This document shows positions 1 to 8,900 of a stretch of DNA of 25,988 nucleotides, in pieces. Made by a program: the position numbers and the translations under genes. Below the pieces are notes generated by a model. The model did no database searches. It saw only the letters and a program-made list of their open reading frames with translations, and was not told the origin of the DNA. The stretch comes from an uncultured Bacteroides sp. Its GTDB lineage: Bacteria; Bacteroidota; Bacteroidia; Bacteroidales; Bacteroidaceae. The stretch spans positions 1 to 25,988 of the forward strand of contig CAJKDC010000029.1 in the NCBI GenBank assembly GCA_905198575.1. The letters are read 5' to 3'. Position 1 is the stretch's first letter. The number at the start of each line of letters is the position of its first letter.

Positions 1-322
1 GAGTCTGTGCCGCATTCAGCACATTCAGTTCCGACACGATAATCTCGATATCGCCAGTAGGAATATTGTTGTTTTTGCTAGAGCGTTCGTTCACAGTTCC
101 TGTAACCTGAACCACGTACTCACGTCCCAAGTGGTTGGCACGTTCGCACAACTCTGCATTTACATCGGTATTGAAAACCAACTGAGTAATACCATAACGG
201 TCACGAAGGTCGACGAAGGTCATCCCTCCCATCTTACGAGCACGCTGTACCCATCCGGCCAGTGTCACGTTTTTGCCTGCATCGGCAAGTCTGAGCTCGC
301 CGCAAGTATGACTTCTGTACAT
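1..322 (-). CDS. aspS: Aspartate--tRNA ligase, N-terminal part (cut by window edge)
   Basis: Reading from the ATG at 322-320 gives 107 residues beginning MYRSHTCGELR, with GWVQRARKMGG, TFVDLRDRYG and VQVTGTVNERS. This is the N-terminal OB-fold anticodon-binding domain of bacterial aspartyl-tRNA synthetase, which charges tRNA-Asp in the cytoplasm. The catalytic class II core lies beyond the left edge. The start codon is only 7 bp after the stop of the S41 protease gene on the same strand, so the two are probably co-transcribed. No strong Shine-Dalgarno is visible, as is usual in Bacteroidales. Identification is based on the conserved N-terminal domain and is firm; whether the gene is intact cannot be seen. 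Confidence 0.93.
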   Translation of the reverse strand, partial: MYRSHTCGELRLADAGKNVTLAGWVQRARKMGGMTFVDLRDRYGITQLVFNTDVNAELCERANHLGREYVVQVTGTVNERSSKNNNIPTGDIEIIVSELNVLNAAQT

Positions 323-329
323 ATATTCT

Positions 330-1859
330 TTAGTTTAAATCTTTTAGACGGACAAAGGTAGCACTTGTTTTTGACTTATCCAACAATTTCGTATCAATGC
401 GTTTGCCAAACAGCGGATTAAGGTGTACAGGCAGCGCTTCGAAGTGCAATGCTGCAGCCGAGCGCGCCGGAGCCGCTTCATCGGTATACACTTTTCCGGC
501 ACGCTTCAACGCTTCCTTCAGCAGCGTCTCGTTCTCGTCACCCAAGAGGTAACCGTCCATCGGGTTGTCTACACATTCCACGTCTGGTGTCAGACCGTCA
601 GGAATACAAGGATTATTGCCATTACGGTCTGTGTACTTATTAATCATTACATAAATACCCCATTTCTTTATTGCTTCGGCAGGATTCTTGTAAATATCGT
701 CCGGGCCCAACATCACACCTGTACAATATTTGCCGTGTGTATGCTCACCGATAACCTCCACGTCCATGAAAGGCATCAGGCAGACAATCAGCGATTCGGA
801 AGCTGAAGCCGTACCGCTGCTCACCAGTGCATAGATTTTAGAGATACCCAGATTGGCATCCTTGGTATCCAAGTCCATCTTCACATCGTTATAATCGATG
901 GAATGTGTAGTAGAGAAGTACGTATTAAGGTCCTGATTCTGCTGCTTATAGTAAGCCATATAATCGGCATTCCAGATTTCCTTGCTGTAAACACTCTTGG
1001 CTTGCACCTCGGCTGCAGGAGCCAGCATCGAAGCAATAGTGTTTTCGGTAAACACATAGCCGCCACCATTATAGCGAAGGTCGATAATCAGCTCGCTGAT
1101 GCCCTGCTGCTTGAATTCCTTGCACGCTTCCAGCCAAGTCTTTGCCGAAGGAAGGTCGAAACCGTTATAAACGATATAGCCCACCTTCTTCGCACCCAAG
1201 TCGAACACTTTGCGCAACAGCACCGGGTCCTCGTACATCTTGGCAGCCGTCATGCTGACCTGTCCCGATGGAATGACGGTATTTTCTTCGTTCAGCTTGC
1301 CCGTAGTCAGTGACAGTTGCGCTGCATAATACAAGTCGGTATAATTGGCATCGGTTATATCCGCATTGTTTATCTGCAAAATAATATCTCCACGTTTCAG
1401 ACCGGCAGCCTCGGCAGGACTATCCTTCACCACGTATGTCACGATTGCAAAATAGCTGTCGGAATTGGAAAACTTGCCAAACTGCAGTCCGTAGCCGAAA
1501 GTAGTAGCCACTCCGTCCACGCTGCCCTGCATCTCCTCCAGGTTGTCGGTCAAGGCTGTCCATTTATCCACCAGCTTGCCTCCTTCACGGTAAGTAATTT
1601 CGCTCACCGTCTTTATGGGGTCCTCGCTGGTTCCGGGCACCAGCTGTTTCAAGCCGTCTGCTATCTCATTCTTCCAGAGGTAAATGTCACTCAGCACATC
1701 ATAAGCAAAATGATTGGCATAATAAATCTCGTCGGAAGTCTCTTGTCCCGGATTCGGGTCCGGACCTGGTTTCAACGGGTCATTGTTATCGGAACATGCA
1801 CCGAACAACAGGCAGAAAGACGCCATCAAAAACAGCAAATAACGGTTAGTTGTCTTCAT
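330..1859 (-). CDS. S41 family C-terminal-processing-type protease, lipoprotein with PDZ domain
   Basis: A 509-residue protein. Residues 1-22 form a lipoprotein signal peptide ending in LFGAC (Cys22), followed by an acidic SDNND stretch and a Pro-rich linker. The acidic start resembles the surface-export signal of Bacteroidetes lipoproteins, so it may be surface exposed (inference). A PDZ domain follows at about residues 122-185 (GLKRGDIILQIN), then the S41 catalytic core. Ser352 in TASASE and Lys377 in HGKY are 25 residues apart, the same spacing as the Ser/Lys dyad of Tsp/CtpA enzymes, so it is probably active. The family cleaves proteins or peptides in the envelope; the substrate is unknown. 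Residues 260-267 (DLRYNGGG) match the conserved core strand. It precedes aspS by 7 bp and probably shares its transcript. The start is the ATG just before the signal peptide. Confidence 0.9.
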   Translation of the reverse strand: MKTTNRYLLFLMASFCLLFGACSDNNDPLKPGPDPNPGQETSDEIYYANHFAYDVLSDIYLWKNEIADGLKQLVPGTSEDPIKTVSEITYREGGKLVDKWTALTDNLEEMQGSVDGVATTFGYGLQFGKFSNSDSYFAIVTYVVKDSPAEAAGLKRGDIILQINNADITDANYTDLYYAAQLSLTTGKLNEENTVIPSGQVSMTAAKMYEDPVLLRKVFDLGAKKVGYIVYNGFDLPSAKTWLEACKEFKQQGISELIIDLRYNGGGYVFTENTIASMLAPAAEVQAKSVYSKEIWNADYMAYYKQQNQDLNTYFSTTHSIDYNDVKMDLDTKDANLGISKIYALVSSGTASASESLIVCLMPFMDVEVIGEHTHGKYCTGVMLGPDDIYKNPAEAIKKWGIYVMINKYTDRNGNNPCIPDGLTPDVECVDNPMDGYLLGDENETLLKEALKRAGKVYTDEAAPARSAAALHFEALPVHLNPLFGKRIDTKLLDKSKTSATFVRLKDLN

Positions 1860-2329
1860 ATTATTATATTTTTATAGATAAAACGCCCTAATATAACGCA
1901 TTTATCAAACAATGACGAATAAAATATCCTATAAATATTTAACGTGAATTCAAAATAAAATCAAAAAAAAGTCCATTGTACCCCACTAACTGCCAAAAAG
2001 AAAAGTCTGTTGATAGCCGTTGACACTCGTACAAACTTTTGGAAAATGCAGACAATAAAATTATACTTTCAAGTACACATGAGGATATTATCATCTAAGC
2101 ACCTCTCATTCATTGTGTTGGACTATAAAACAATATCGAAAATATTTTTACTGCATTCATTGCAGAATAAAATAAAAGTTTTACTTTTACATATGATATG
2201 ACCTCCCACGCTTCCCATAGAACAGCGCACCCGGGGAGGTCTTCGAGTTTTTATACACTAGCATTTAATAAAATTGACGGGCAAAACTGATTATACAAAG
2301 AAGCCGTTGAACACTTAAGGAATAATTAA
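1860..2329. other. AT-rich stretch without a convincing gene
   Basis: This 470 bp gap lies between the S41 protease (minus) and the two-gene AT-rich cassette (plus), so it should hold divergent promoters. I do not find a full TAnnTTTG element for either; the closest are TTATTTTG at 1951-1958 (minus) and TAAAATTG at 2269-2276 (plus), each with one mismatch. A 63-codon plus-strand frame at 2010-2201 has no family likeness or start signal and I do not call it. The notable content is a hairpin at 2200-2241, listed separately. Confidence 0.6.
2200..2241 (+). terminator. Strong nested hairpin followed by a T-rich tract (terminator or small structured RNA)
   Basis: GACCTCCC at 2200-2207 pairs perfectly with GGGAGGTC at 2234-2241. 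Inside the 26-nt interval CGCT (2209-2212) can pair with AGCG (2224-2227). The sequence continues TTCGAGTTTTTA on the plus strand, which fits a weak intrinsic terminator, but no plus-strand gene precedes it. It may end a small non-coding RNA, be a leftover of a lost gene, or form part of the leader of the cassette starting 88 bp downstream. On the minus strand no T tract follows. Confidence 0.45.
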
Positions 2330-2941
2330 ATGAATCACTTAAAAAGATTACAAGATGCTCTTGAACAGTTTGCACCAGCTAATACAGTTAGTGGGCTTAC
2401 AAAGCAATTTGAGGACATTGCCCAAATTGTATTTAATGGACGTTATGTCGTAAATGGAGAATACGAGATATACCCAATTGATATTGAGTTCTATTTTCAT
2501 GATGAAGAGAATAAAAGTATAATTGAACCCCAAATGTACCATGTAGGAGATGTCCCCTATTTCCCGGTAGGAGCGATTTGTCCCAATAGGTCTGGTGTTG
2601 ATATGACTTTTGAACGTGAAGGCAAATACCGTGCGTCATTCCTTGTTAGAGGGTACACTTATAAATCCTTGGTCAATGATGATGAAAAAACTTTTACGAA
2701 TAAGGCTTCAAAAAAACTGAAAGAGGGAGAAATAGATAAATTCAAGCCACAATACTTATGGGAAGATTTATTTGGGAATGCCTCAATTTTTGGGAAAGGA
2801 TTGTCTATCGTCTGGATGGATAATGAAGATTTTAATAAAGTTCGTATTATGTCTTCTGCCAGAATAAATGTCAAAAAAATAGAAGGTGAAGAAACCGACC
2901 GTATGTGGCGTTTTACCAATCTTGATGCAAATCAGCAATGA
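2330..2941 (+). CDS. Protein of unknown function, first gene of the deiminase-like cassette
   Basis: A 203-residue soluble protein without signal peptide or membrane segment. I do not recognise the family. Its most family-like parts are YEIYPIDIEFYFHDEE (about 45-61), PYFPVGAICPNRSGVDMTFE (about 76-95), RASFLVRGY and YLWEDLFGNAS (about 141-151). They suggest a compact beta-rich fold with a conserved aromatic/acidic face. AAGGAA at 2317-2322 lies 7 nt before the ATG. The TGA stop overlaps the ATG of the next gene (ATGA, 2938-2941), so the two are almost certainly translated together and probably work together. Base composition is clearly poorer in G+C than the next operon, which points to recent acquisition. 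No function is assigned. Confidence 0.8.
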   Translation: MNHLKRLQDALEQFAPANTVSGLTKQFEDIAQIVFNGRYVVNGEYEIYPIDIEFYFHDEENKSIIEPQMYHVGDVPYFPVGAICPNRSGVDMTFEREGKYRASFLVRGYTYKSLVNDDEKTFTNKASKKLKEGEIDKFKPQYLWEDLFGNASIFGKGLSIVWMDNEDFNKVRIMSSARINVKKIEGEETDRMWRFTNLDANQQ

Positions 2942-3798
2942 AAATCTTAAAATCAACTATGGACTATGTATTTTTTTCAGAGAATCTAAAAAGATATTAT
3001 CCGAAAGTATACAATGAATTGACTGAAATATTGTCAAGACATGATGTGCATTATGGTGTACTGAAAGGAACAGCCGATTATTGGTGTAGAGATTATATGC
3101 CAGTACAAGTCGACAGTAATTCTTTTGTTCAGTTTAAATATCATCCTGACTATCTGGAGGGACTTCGCGATTATGAAACTTCAACAGAAACTTCTATAGG
3201 ACTGGCTAAAACGTTACTGCCAAACTCTTCAATTTATGTTTCTTCTATTGTGGCTGATGGTGGCAATTTTACTTTAACTTCTATAAAAAAAGGTAGAGAA
3301 TATACACCGATTGTTGTAATGACAGAGAAAATATTTATCGAAAATCCTGATATGGATAGAAAATATCTTGTTTCCCAATTAGAAAAGTTGTTTCCTAATC
3401 ATAAGTTCTTATTTTTGCCTTGGGATAGAAGTGACGTTTGTGGTCATACAGATGGAATTTTACATGCTGTTGGCAGTAATAAAGTATTGGTGAATCTGAA
3501 AGTTTACCCTGATGATATTGCTGCTAAGATAAGAATTCGATTAGAATCATACTTTAAAGTTATCGATCTAGAGCTAAGTTATTATCACAATATGAGTTGG
3601 GCTTATATAAATATGATTCATACTCAAAATGTAATAATTATTCCTGGTGTAGGACGAACTACAGATGAAGAAGCCTTGAGACACATAAAAAAACTGTTTC
3701 CAGAGTATGAGGGTAGAATTTATCAGGTGCAAATGCAATCTATAGTCAAAAGAGGGGGAGGTGCTTTAAATTGCCTTTCATGGACTCCTACTATTTAA
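2938..3798 (+). CDS. Compact peptidylarginine/agmatine-deiminase-family enzyme
   Basis: A 286-residue protein with the landmarks of the guanidino-group-modifying family (PF04371). Arg51-Asp52 lie in WCRDYMP, Asp107-Gly-Gly-Asn in DGGNF, His170-x-Asp172 in CGHTDG, and the putative nucleophile Cys279 in GGGALNCLSW, only 7 residues from the C terminus. These correspond in order to the substrate-binding and catalytic residues of agmatine deiminase, which hydrolyses agmatine to N-carbamoylputrescine plus ammonia. The protein is shorter than the usual 340-370 residues and has no signal peptide, unlike secreted peptidylarginine deiminases. The substrate could be agmatine, free arginine, protein arginine or another guanidino compound. 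It overlaps the preceding unknown gene by 4 bp. No polyamine gene is adjacent, which argues against a plain agmatine pathway. A 60-base sample (3001-3060) is 33% G+C against 62% in the next operon (4861-4920). Confidence 0.8.
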   Translation: MKILKSTMDYVFFSENLKRYYPKVYNELTEILSRHDVHYGVLKGTADYWCRDYMPVQVDSNSFVQFKYHPDYLEGLRDYETSTETSIGLAKTLLPNSSIYVSSIVADGGNFTLTSIKKGREYTPIVVMTEKIFIENPDMDRKYLVSQLEKLFPNHKFLFLPWDRSDVCGHTDGILHAVGSNKVLVNLKVYPDDIAAKIRIRLESYFKVIDLELSYYHNMSWAYINMIHTQNVIIIPGVGRTTDEEALRHIKKLFPEYEGRIYQVQMQSIVKRGGGALNCLSWTPTI

Positions 3799-3860
3799 GC
3801 GGATTAAAACATATCTAAATTTGAAAAAAGGAAAAGAGTTACTTCTAATCTTTTGCTTAA

Positions 3861-4085
3861 TCATTCACAGCTTATCACGCCCCCCTGAATAATCACCTCA
3901 TCATTTTCATGCAAAACATTCGGCACATAAATGCCGCACGCTCCTCAAAGCTGTAACACACGCTGGTCATTGCAATGACACACTGAAAAAGAACCGTCGG
4001 CCGGACCGTTTCCTGCAAAAGAAAAGGACCCGAGTATTAGGAAAAGCAAAGTGCATATAGTAATTTTGCGTCGATTTTTTTTCAA
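3861..4085 (-). pseudogene. Probable decayed gene for a small secreted protein
   Basis: One minus-strand frame reads from a TTG at 4085-4083: a basic start (KKNRRK), a hydrophobic run (ITICTLLFLILGSFSFA) resembling a signal peptide, and then about 20 residues to a TGA at 3945-3947. The same frame continues past that stop with GACGIYVPNVLHENDEV and on to IIQGGVISCE before a second TGA at 3861-3863. The protein-like sequence on both sides of the stop suggests a secreted protein of about 74 residues that has lost a normal ATG and gained a nonsense codon. I do not recognise the family. It overlaps the likely promoter of the SMC operon on the other strand, which fits a gene no longer in use. It could also be chance. 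Confidence 0.35.
4061..4068 (+). promoter_or_regulatory. Bacteroides -7 element of the SMC operon
   Basis: TAATTTTG matches the TAnnTTTG consensus exactly and ends 23 nt before the ATG of the first operon gene. A weak -33 partner (TTAG, 4037-4040) lies 20 nt upstream. Transcription would start near 4075, giving a short leader. Confidence 0.55.
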
Positions 4086-4091
4086 GAAACT

Positions 4092-5318
4092 ATGTATATA
4101 TTCCGTTCTATAAACGAAATTGTCAATACCATCGCCACAGCCAAGGCGCTGCTCACGGAGCTTTTCGAGAAACGAAACCTCACCTGTTTCCGCTACTCGG
4201 ACGCGCTGAGCCTCCTCAAGGACGATGAAAACAAGCTGCAACTGCTGATAGAAAAAGAAATAATCCGCCAGAATGGAAGTTTCGTGGAAATGGATACCCG
4301 TTTTCTAGATTTCTTCGAGGACCTGCTCGAGGCGAACGAGGAAATCAATACGGCGACCATCGACGAGCACATCGACTACCTGCACGAGCTGATGGACTAT
4401 TACCTGAAGGAAAAAATCGTGTCGCGCAAGGACAGCTACCTGCGGAACATCAAGGTTACGTTCCGGAAAATCAGTCACATCACCATCCGGAACATGATGA
4501 ACCTGCAGCAGAACATAGACAATGCCTTCAAACACGAGCCGACTTACCAAATCAAGATTGCCAAGCTGAAGAATCTGGACAAACGCCGGATCAACATCCA
4601 GCACCTGATTGACAAGGCCGAGAAACTGATATTGGAGGAAGAAAGGGAGTTTTTCCGTCAGGCTACCGACGAGGAGCTGGCTGCCATCCTGCTGGAGGTG
4701 CGCCAGGCCCTGCGGCTTTCCGGCCACAGCCTTATCCGTGCCCAGCAGGACATCATCAACTACCTGAACCAAATTAAGAACCAGATTGTGCTGGTAGAAA
4801 AAATAAGGAAGGTAAAGCACCTGCAAGACTTGTTCGAGCTGCGTGCCCGGAGTAACATTGCCGAAGTGATGGACAACGAGCACAGCATCCTGCTGGAGGG
4901 CGCCGTGCAGCCTTCGTTCAAGCTGTCGCCCGTTTATCTGGCCAGCGATGATGCCCGCCCCGTGATTCTGAAAGTGCTGAGCAACCAGCGCGACCGCGAG
5001 CGCATCCGTACGCATCAGGCCGGAGCTTTCAGCGAGGACGAGCTGGCCGTACAAGAGACTTACGAGGCCGTCATCAGCATGGAAGAGCTGCTACAGCAAT
5101 TCAAGCAGGCCAGTGCCTCGCCCAAGCAGGACAATGAACCCGGCACCGACCTGTTCAACTTCCTGCTGAGCTACACTTTCCACCGGCCGGTAAGCGAGAA
5201 AGAACGTACCACGCTGTTCTGCCAGCTTGTATCGCTCTACGAAGACCAGTTCTGCATCAGCGATACCTACGACAAATACAACGAATACGAATATGCCAAA
5301 ATATACGCTAAGAAATAA
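4092..5318 (+). CDS. MksF/JetA-like kleisin subunit of a MukBEF-type SMC complex
   Basis: A 408-residue, highly charged, mostly helical cytoplasmic protein. The N terminus (about 10-75) reads like a winged helix (FRYSDALSLL, LIEKEIIRQNGSFVEM), the middle (about 100-260) is long helices, and the C terminus again looks compact. This layout fits MukF/MksF/JetA kleisins, which bridge the two SMC heads. I assign it mainly from position: it is first in an operon with a 193-residue MksE-like gene and a 1216-residue SMC-like ATPase, the order of Wadjet jetABC and of mksFEB. In related systems the complex extrudes DNA loops and acts in chromosome organisation or against plasmids. The gap to the next gene is 2 bp. 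Codon use is G+C rich, unlike the AT-rich cassette just upstream. Confidence 0.72.
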   Translation: MYIFRSINEIVNTIATAKALLTELFEKRNLTCFRYSDALSLLKDDENKLQLLIEKEIIRQNGSFVEMDTRFLDFFEDLLEANEEINTATIDEHIDYLHELMDYYLKEKIVSRKDSYLRNIKVTFRKISHITIRNMMNLQQNIDNAFKHEPTYQIKIAKLKNLDKRRINIQHLIDKAEKLILEEEREFFRQATDEELAAILLEVRQALRLSGHSLIRAQQDIINYLNQIKNQIVLVEKIRKVKHLQDLFELRARSNIAEVMDNEHSILLEGAVQPSFKLSPVYLASDDARPVILKVLSNQRDRERIRTHQAGAFSEDELAVQETYEAVISMEELLQQFKQASASPKQDNEPGTDLFNFLLSYTFHRPVSEKERTTLFCQLVSLYEDQFCISDTYDKYNEYEYAKIYAKK

Positions 5319-5320
5319 TT

Positions 5321-5902
5321 ATGGAAATAACGATACAGTTGCCAGAGAGTACCTCTGCCATTTTTGAATACCTGCAAAAGGGACTGTTCATCAGCTCCAA
5401 CAGCACCAACGAAGAAATCCGCATGCTGTACAACGATATAGACGAGAACTTTGAATCGCTGTATTGCTATTTTTCGAAGATAAACTACATTCTGGAGCGG
5501 GGATACGAATATTTCTATTTTTCGCGCATCGAGCCCAAGGCTACGCTCGAACAGAAAATCATGCGCGCCTACTACTGGATAGACGTACTGGACTTCTTCA
5601 AGACTTACGACGAGACCTTCGGTCCCGGATACCGGTTTCAGCCGGAACAGATTCTGGTGGAAAGCAACATCAACGTCGTGCTGCAAAACAAGCTGGACAG
5701 CATCCGCAAGCATTTCTCCGACAAGGACATCCGCAAGGAAGTGCTCGAAAACATGGTGCGCCAGCTCACCAAAGAGTCTTTCCTGGAACTGGAGAACGAA
5801 AAGAACAATACTTACAAAGTGATGAGCTCCTGGCATTACCTGGAGAAGTTAATCGAAAGTATCAACATTTTTGACGAAACCGAAGATGAGAAATCTGAAT
5901 AG
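5321..5902 (+). CDS. MksE/JetB-like accessory subunit of the SMC complex
   Basis: A 193-residue soluble protein with no signal peptide. It contains the aromatic stretch RGYEYFYFSR at about residues 60-69, resembling the winged-helix beta hairpin of MksE/JetB (DUF4194-like) proteins. The C-terminal half is helical and acidic (VRQLTKESFLELENEKN). MukE/MksE-type proteins bind the kleisin as dimers and regulate the SMC heads. The gene starts 2 bp after the MksF-like gene and overlaps the start of the ATPase gene by 17 bp, so the three should be made in balanced amounts. The assignment rests on length, gene order and this motif; sequence conservation in this subunit is usually low. Confidence 0.7.
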   Translation: MEITIQLPESTSAIFEYLQKGLFISSNSTNEEIRMLYNDIDENFESLYCYFSKINYILERGYEYFYFSRIEPKATLEQKIMRAYYWIDVLDFFKTYDETFGPGYRFQPEQILVESNINVVLQNKLDSIRKHFSDKDIRKEVLENMVRQLTKESFLELENEKNNTYKVMSSWHYLEKLIESINIFDETEDEKSE

Positions 5903-8900
5903 AATCATATTTATAAACAGTGCCAACATTCCGTATGCAGACGATATCTATCTGGACGGAAACATACACTTCATCGGTACACAGGGGGTAGGAAAAAGTA
6001 CCATCCTGCGTGCCATCCTTTTCTTCTACAACGCCGATACGCAGAAGCTGGGCATCCCTGTAGAGAAACAGACCTATACCGACTATTATTTTCCGTATGC
6101 CAATTCCTACATCGTATACGAGGTAAAGACGGAGCACGGGGCTTTCTGTATCCTCAGCTTCAAATCGATGAACCGTGTGTGCTACCGCTTTATCGATGCG
6201 GCCTACCGCAAGGAGTTCTTCATCGACGAGAACCGCACGGCATACGGCAGCACGGAGCGTATCCGCAGCGTACTGGACCAGTATGACATCGACTACTCGC
6301 GCATCATCTATACGTACGACGAGTACCGAAACATCCTGTACGGAAGTCTGGGCAACGAGTTCAAGAAGTATGCCCTGATGGAAAGCAAGCAGTACCAGAA
6401 CATTCCGCGCACCATACAGAATGTCTTCCTCAATGCCAAGCTGGATGCCGAGTTCATCAAGAAGACCATCATCTCGTCGCTAAGCGAAAACGAAACCGGC
6501 ATCAACCTGAACAGCTACAAGGAGCACCTGAAGAATTTCGAAACGCGCCTGCAGGACATCGAGAAATTCCAGCGGAAAGAAACCCGCAAACAGGCCAAGG
6601 AGATTACCAACCTGTCGGTACAGACGGCACGCATCCGGGCCGAGATTGTGCACTGCTGCCAGGAGCTGGTGGCTGCCTACCGTCAGGCCGAACAGTCGCA
6701 GCCGAAATGGAAACTGCAAATCGAACAGCAGGAGGCCGAACGGCAGGGACTTATCCGCAAGAAACAAGAGTTGCAGGAGGCCTCGAAAGTGAAATGCGGC
6801 AAGCTGCAGGAGGAACTGGCTATCCTGAACAGTGAGCTGAACAAGGCCATTGCCAAGGAAAAAGACTACCAGAAGCAGCACATCGGACAGATAGCCGAAC
6901 GCTCGGTTAAAAAAGAAGAGCTGAAAAACAAGCAGAATGCCCTGCTGGAAGAGCAGCGCATCCTGACATCGCAGCACATGGAGATTTCTACCAAATACAA
7001 ATCGCTTATCCAGACGCTGGACGAGCAGTGGAACAGAATCCATGAAACCAAAATCAGGCAGCAGGACGAGATAAACACACAGTACAACGGCCGGCTGGAA
7101 GAAGCCCGAAAGGAATTCCAGAAACGCACGGACCACGTGTATCAGGAGTTCGAGACCCTGCAGGCCGAGCTGCATCCGCTGAAAGCCGACAAACAGAGCG
7201 AGCTGAACAACCTGGACTATCTTATCAAGCTGTGCAAAAAGGAAACTTATTTCGAAGAGGAACAGACGGCACTGAAGGAGAATATACAGGCTTATGCTTC
7301 GAACCATCTGGAAAAGAAAAACGCAATTAACCAGGCCCAGCTTACCATCAAAGAGCTGACGCTGAACTGGAACGAGGAAAATACGCGCATACAGACCGAA
7401 ACGGAGGCCGAGCTGCGGACACTGCAGAAAGAACTGGAGCAGCTGAACGAGCGGACCGAAAAACTTGCCGTTTTTCTGGAAAACAGTACGAATACCCTGC
7501 AGGGCTGGCTGAAACAGCACAAGAAGAGCTGGGAGGACACCATCGGAAAACTGTGCGACGAGAACCTGCTGTGGCAGACGAATCTCTCGCCTGCGCTGGC
7601 TGCCGACGGAGGGAATTCGTTCTACGGTATCGAGATTGACCTGGGGGCGGTGGAACGGCACATCAAGTCGATAGACGACTACATCCGTGAAAAAGAAGAA
7701 AACGAACAGCATGCCGAGGCCATCCGGCTGAAGATGCAGCGCCTGCAAAAGGAAAAGGAAGCGACGGAAGAACAGCTCAAGCGGAAATACCAGCCACTCG
7801 TGAAGGAGCAAAAGGGCAACATTGCCCGACTGGAATATGAGCTGGACTTGCTGGAACGGGCTTATCAGCAGAATATGCTGGACCTGGATACCTGGAAGAA
7901 AAAGGGAGAAGCACAGCGGGCAGAGAAGCTGAAGGCACTGGAAGAGAAAAAGCAGCAGTTGCGGATGGAACTGGAAGAGCTGGCCGGCCGGATTGGCAGT
8001 CTGAAAAAGGACAAGGACGAACAGCTGGGTACGCTTAAAGAGGCGTGGAAGCAGACCGAACAGCAACTGTATGCCGAGAAGCAGGCTGCGGCAGATGTCA
8101 TCCGTAAGGAGGATAAGGAAGAACAGCAGCGCATCGCCGCAGAAAAACGTGAGTACGAAGCGCGGATGCAGACCGAGCTGCACGTGCAGGGGGCCGATAC
8201 GGAACGTCTGGATGTCATCGGCAAGGAACTGGAAAGCATCGGCAAGGAGCTGACGTTCATCGGCGAACATGCGGCCCTGCTCATCGAGTACCAGAAGGAC
8301 AAACGCGACCTGATAGACCGTATACCGGCATGGCAACGCGACCAGGAAGAGCTGAAACAGAAACTCCAGACCGAGCAGGAGAATCTGAAGGCGAATGCCA
8401 GCAGTCTGCAGGACAAGATAGATTTCCTGAACCGCGAGCTGCAGCTGGCCGAGGAGAACAACCGGGAGCTGAGCAAGAACCTGGAAGCGTACAGCAAGAT
8501 TTCGTCGTACGACTGGTACAAGCCGCATCAGGATATCTTCGGCAAGGAGTACAAGACGGATGTTTCTACGCAGAAAAGCTGTATCGAGCTGATTGACGAG
8601 CTGACCCGCAAGGCCAACCAGTTTATGCAGTTGCAAAGCAAGCTCCGCAAGGAAGTGAATCTCTTTACGGGACATTTCAACGAAGACAATACGTTCAAGT
8701 TCCAGACCAAGTTCAACGAAGACTGGGAGTATGTCCGCTTTGCCGACCAGCTGCACGATTTTGTGGAAGAAAACCGCATAGACGAGTACATCCGCCGAAT
8801 CAACAACGAGCACTGGGATACGTTCAAGCGCATCAGCATGGATGTTTCTTCACTCACCTCTTCGGAAGGTGACATCGAAGACATCATCCGGCAAATCAAC

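Noticed and set aside
2010..2201. A 63-codon plus-strand frame in the AT-rich gap
   Set aside because: Composition is what AT-rich non-coding DNA gives. It has no start signal, and it ends at the foot of the hairpin stem.
3945..3947. In-frame TGA of the decayed secreted-protein frame read as selenocysteine
   Set aside because: No SECIS-like hairpin is evident after it, the frame lacks an ATG start, and plain decay explains it better.
5871..5885. TTG start for the SMC ATPase
   Set aside because: An ATG 15 bp later still overlaps the MksE-like gene, leaves the conserved N terminus intact and is the commoner start.
6480..8813. A 777-codon open frame antisense to the SMC ATPase gene
   Set aside because: It is a shadow of the G+C-biased coiled-coil codons on the other strand. 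The translation is a low-complexity run of Leu, Val and Phe with no domain or start signal.
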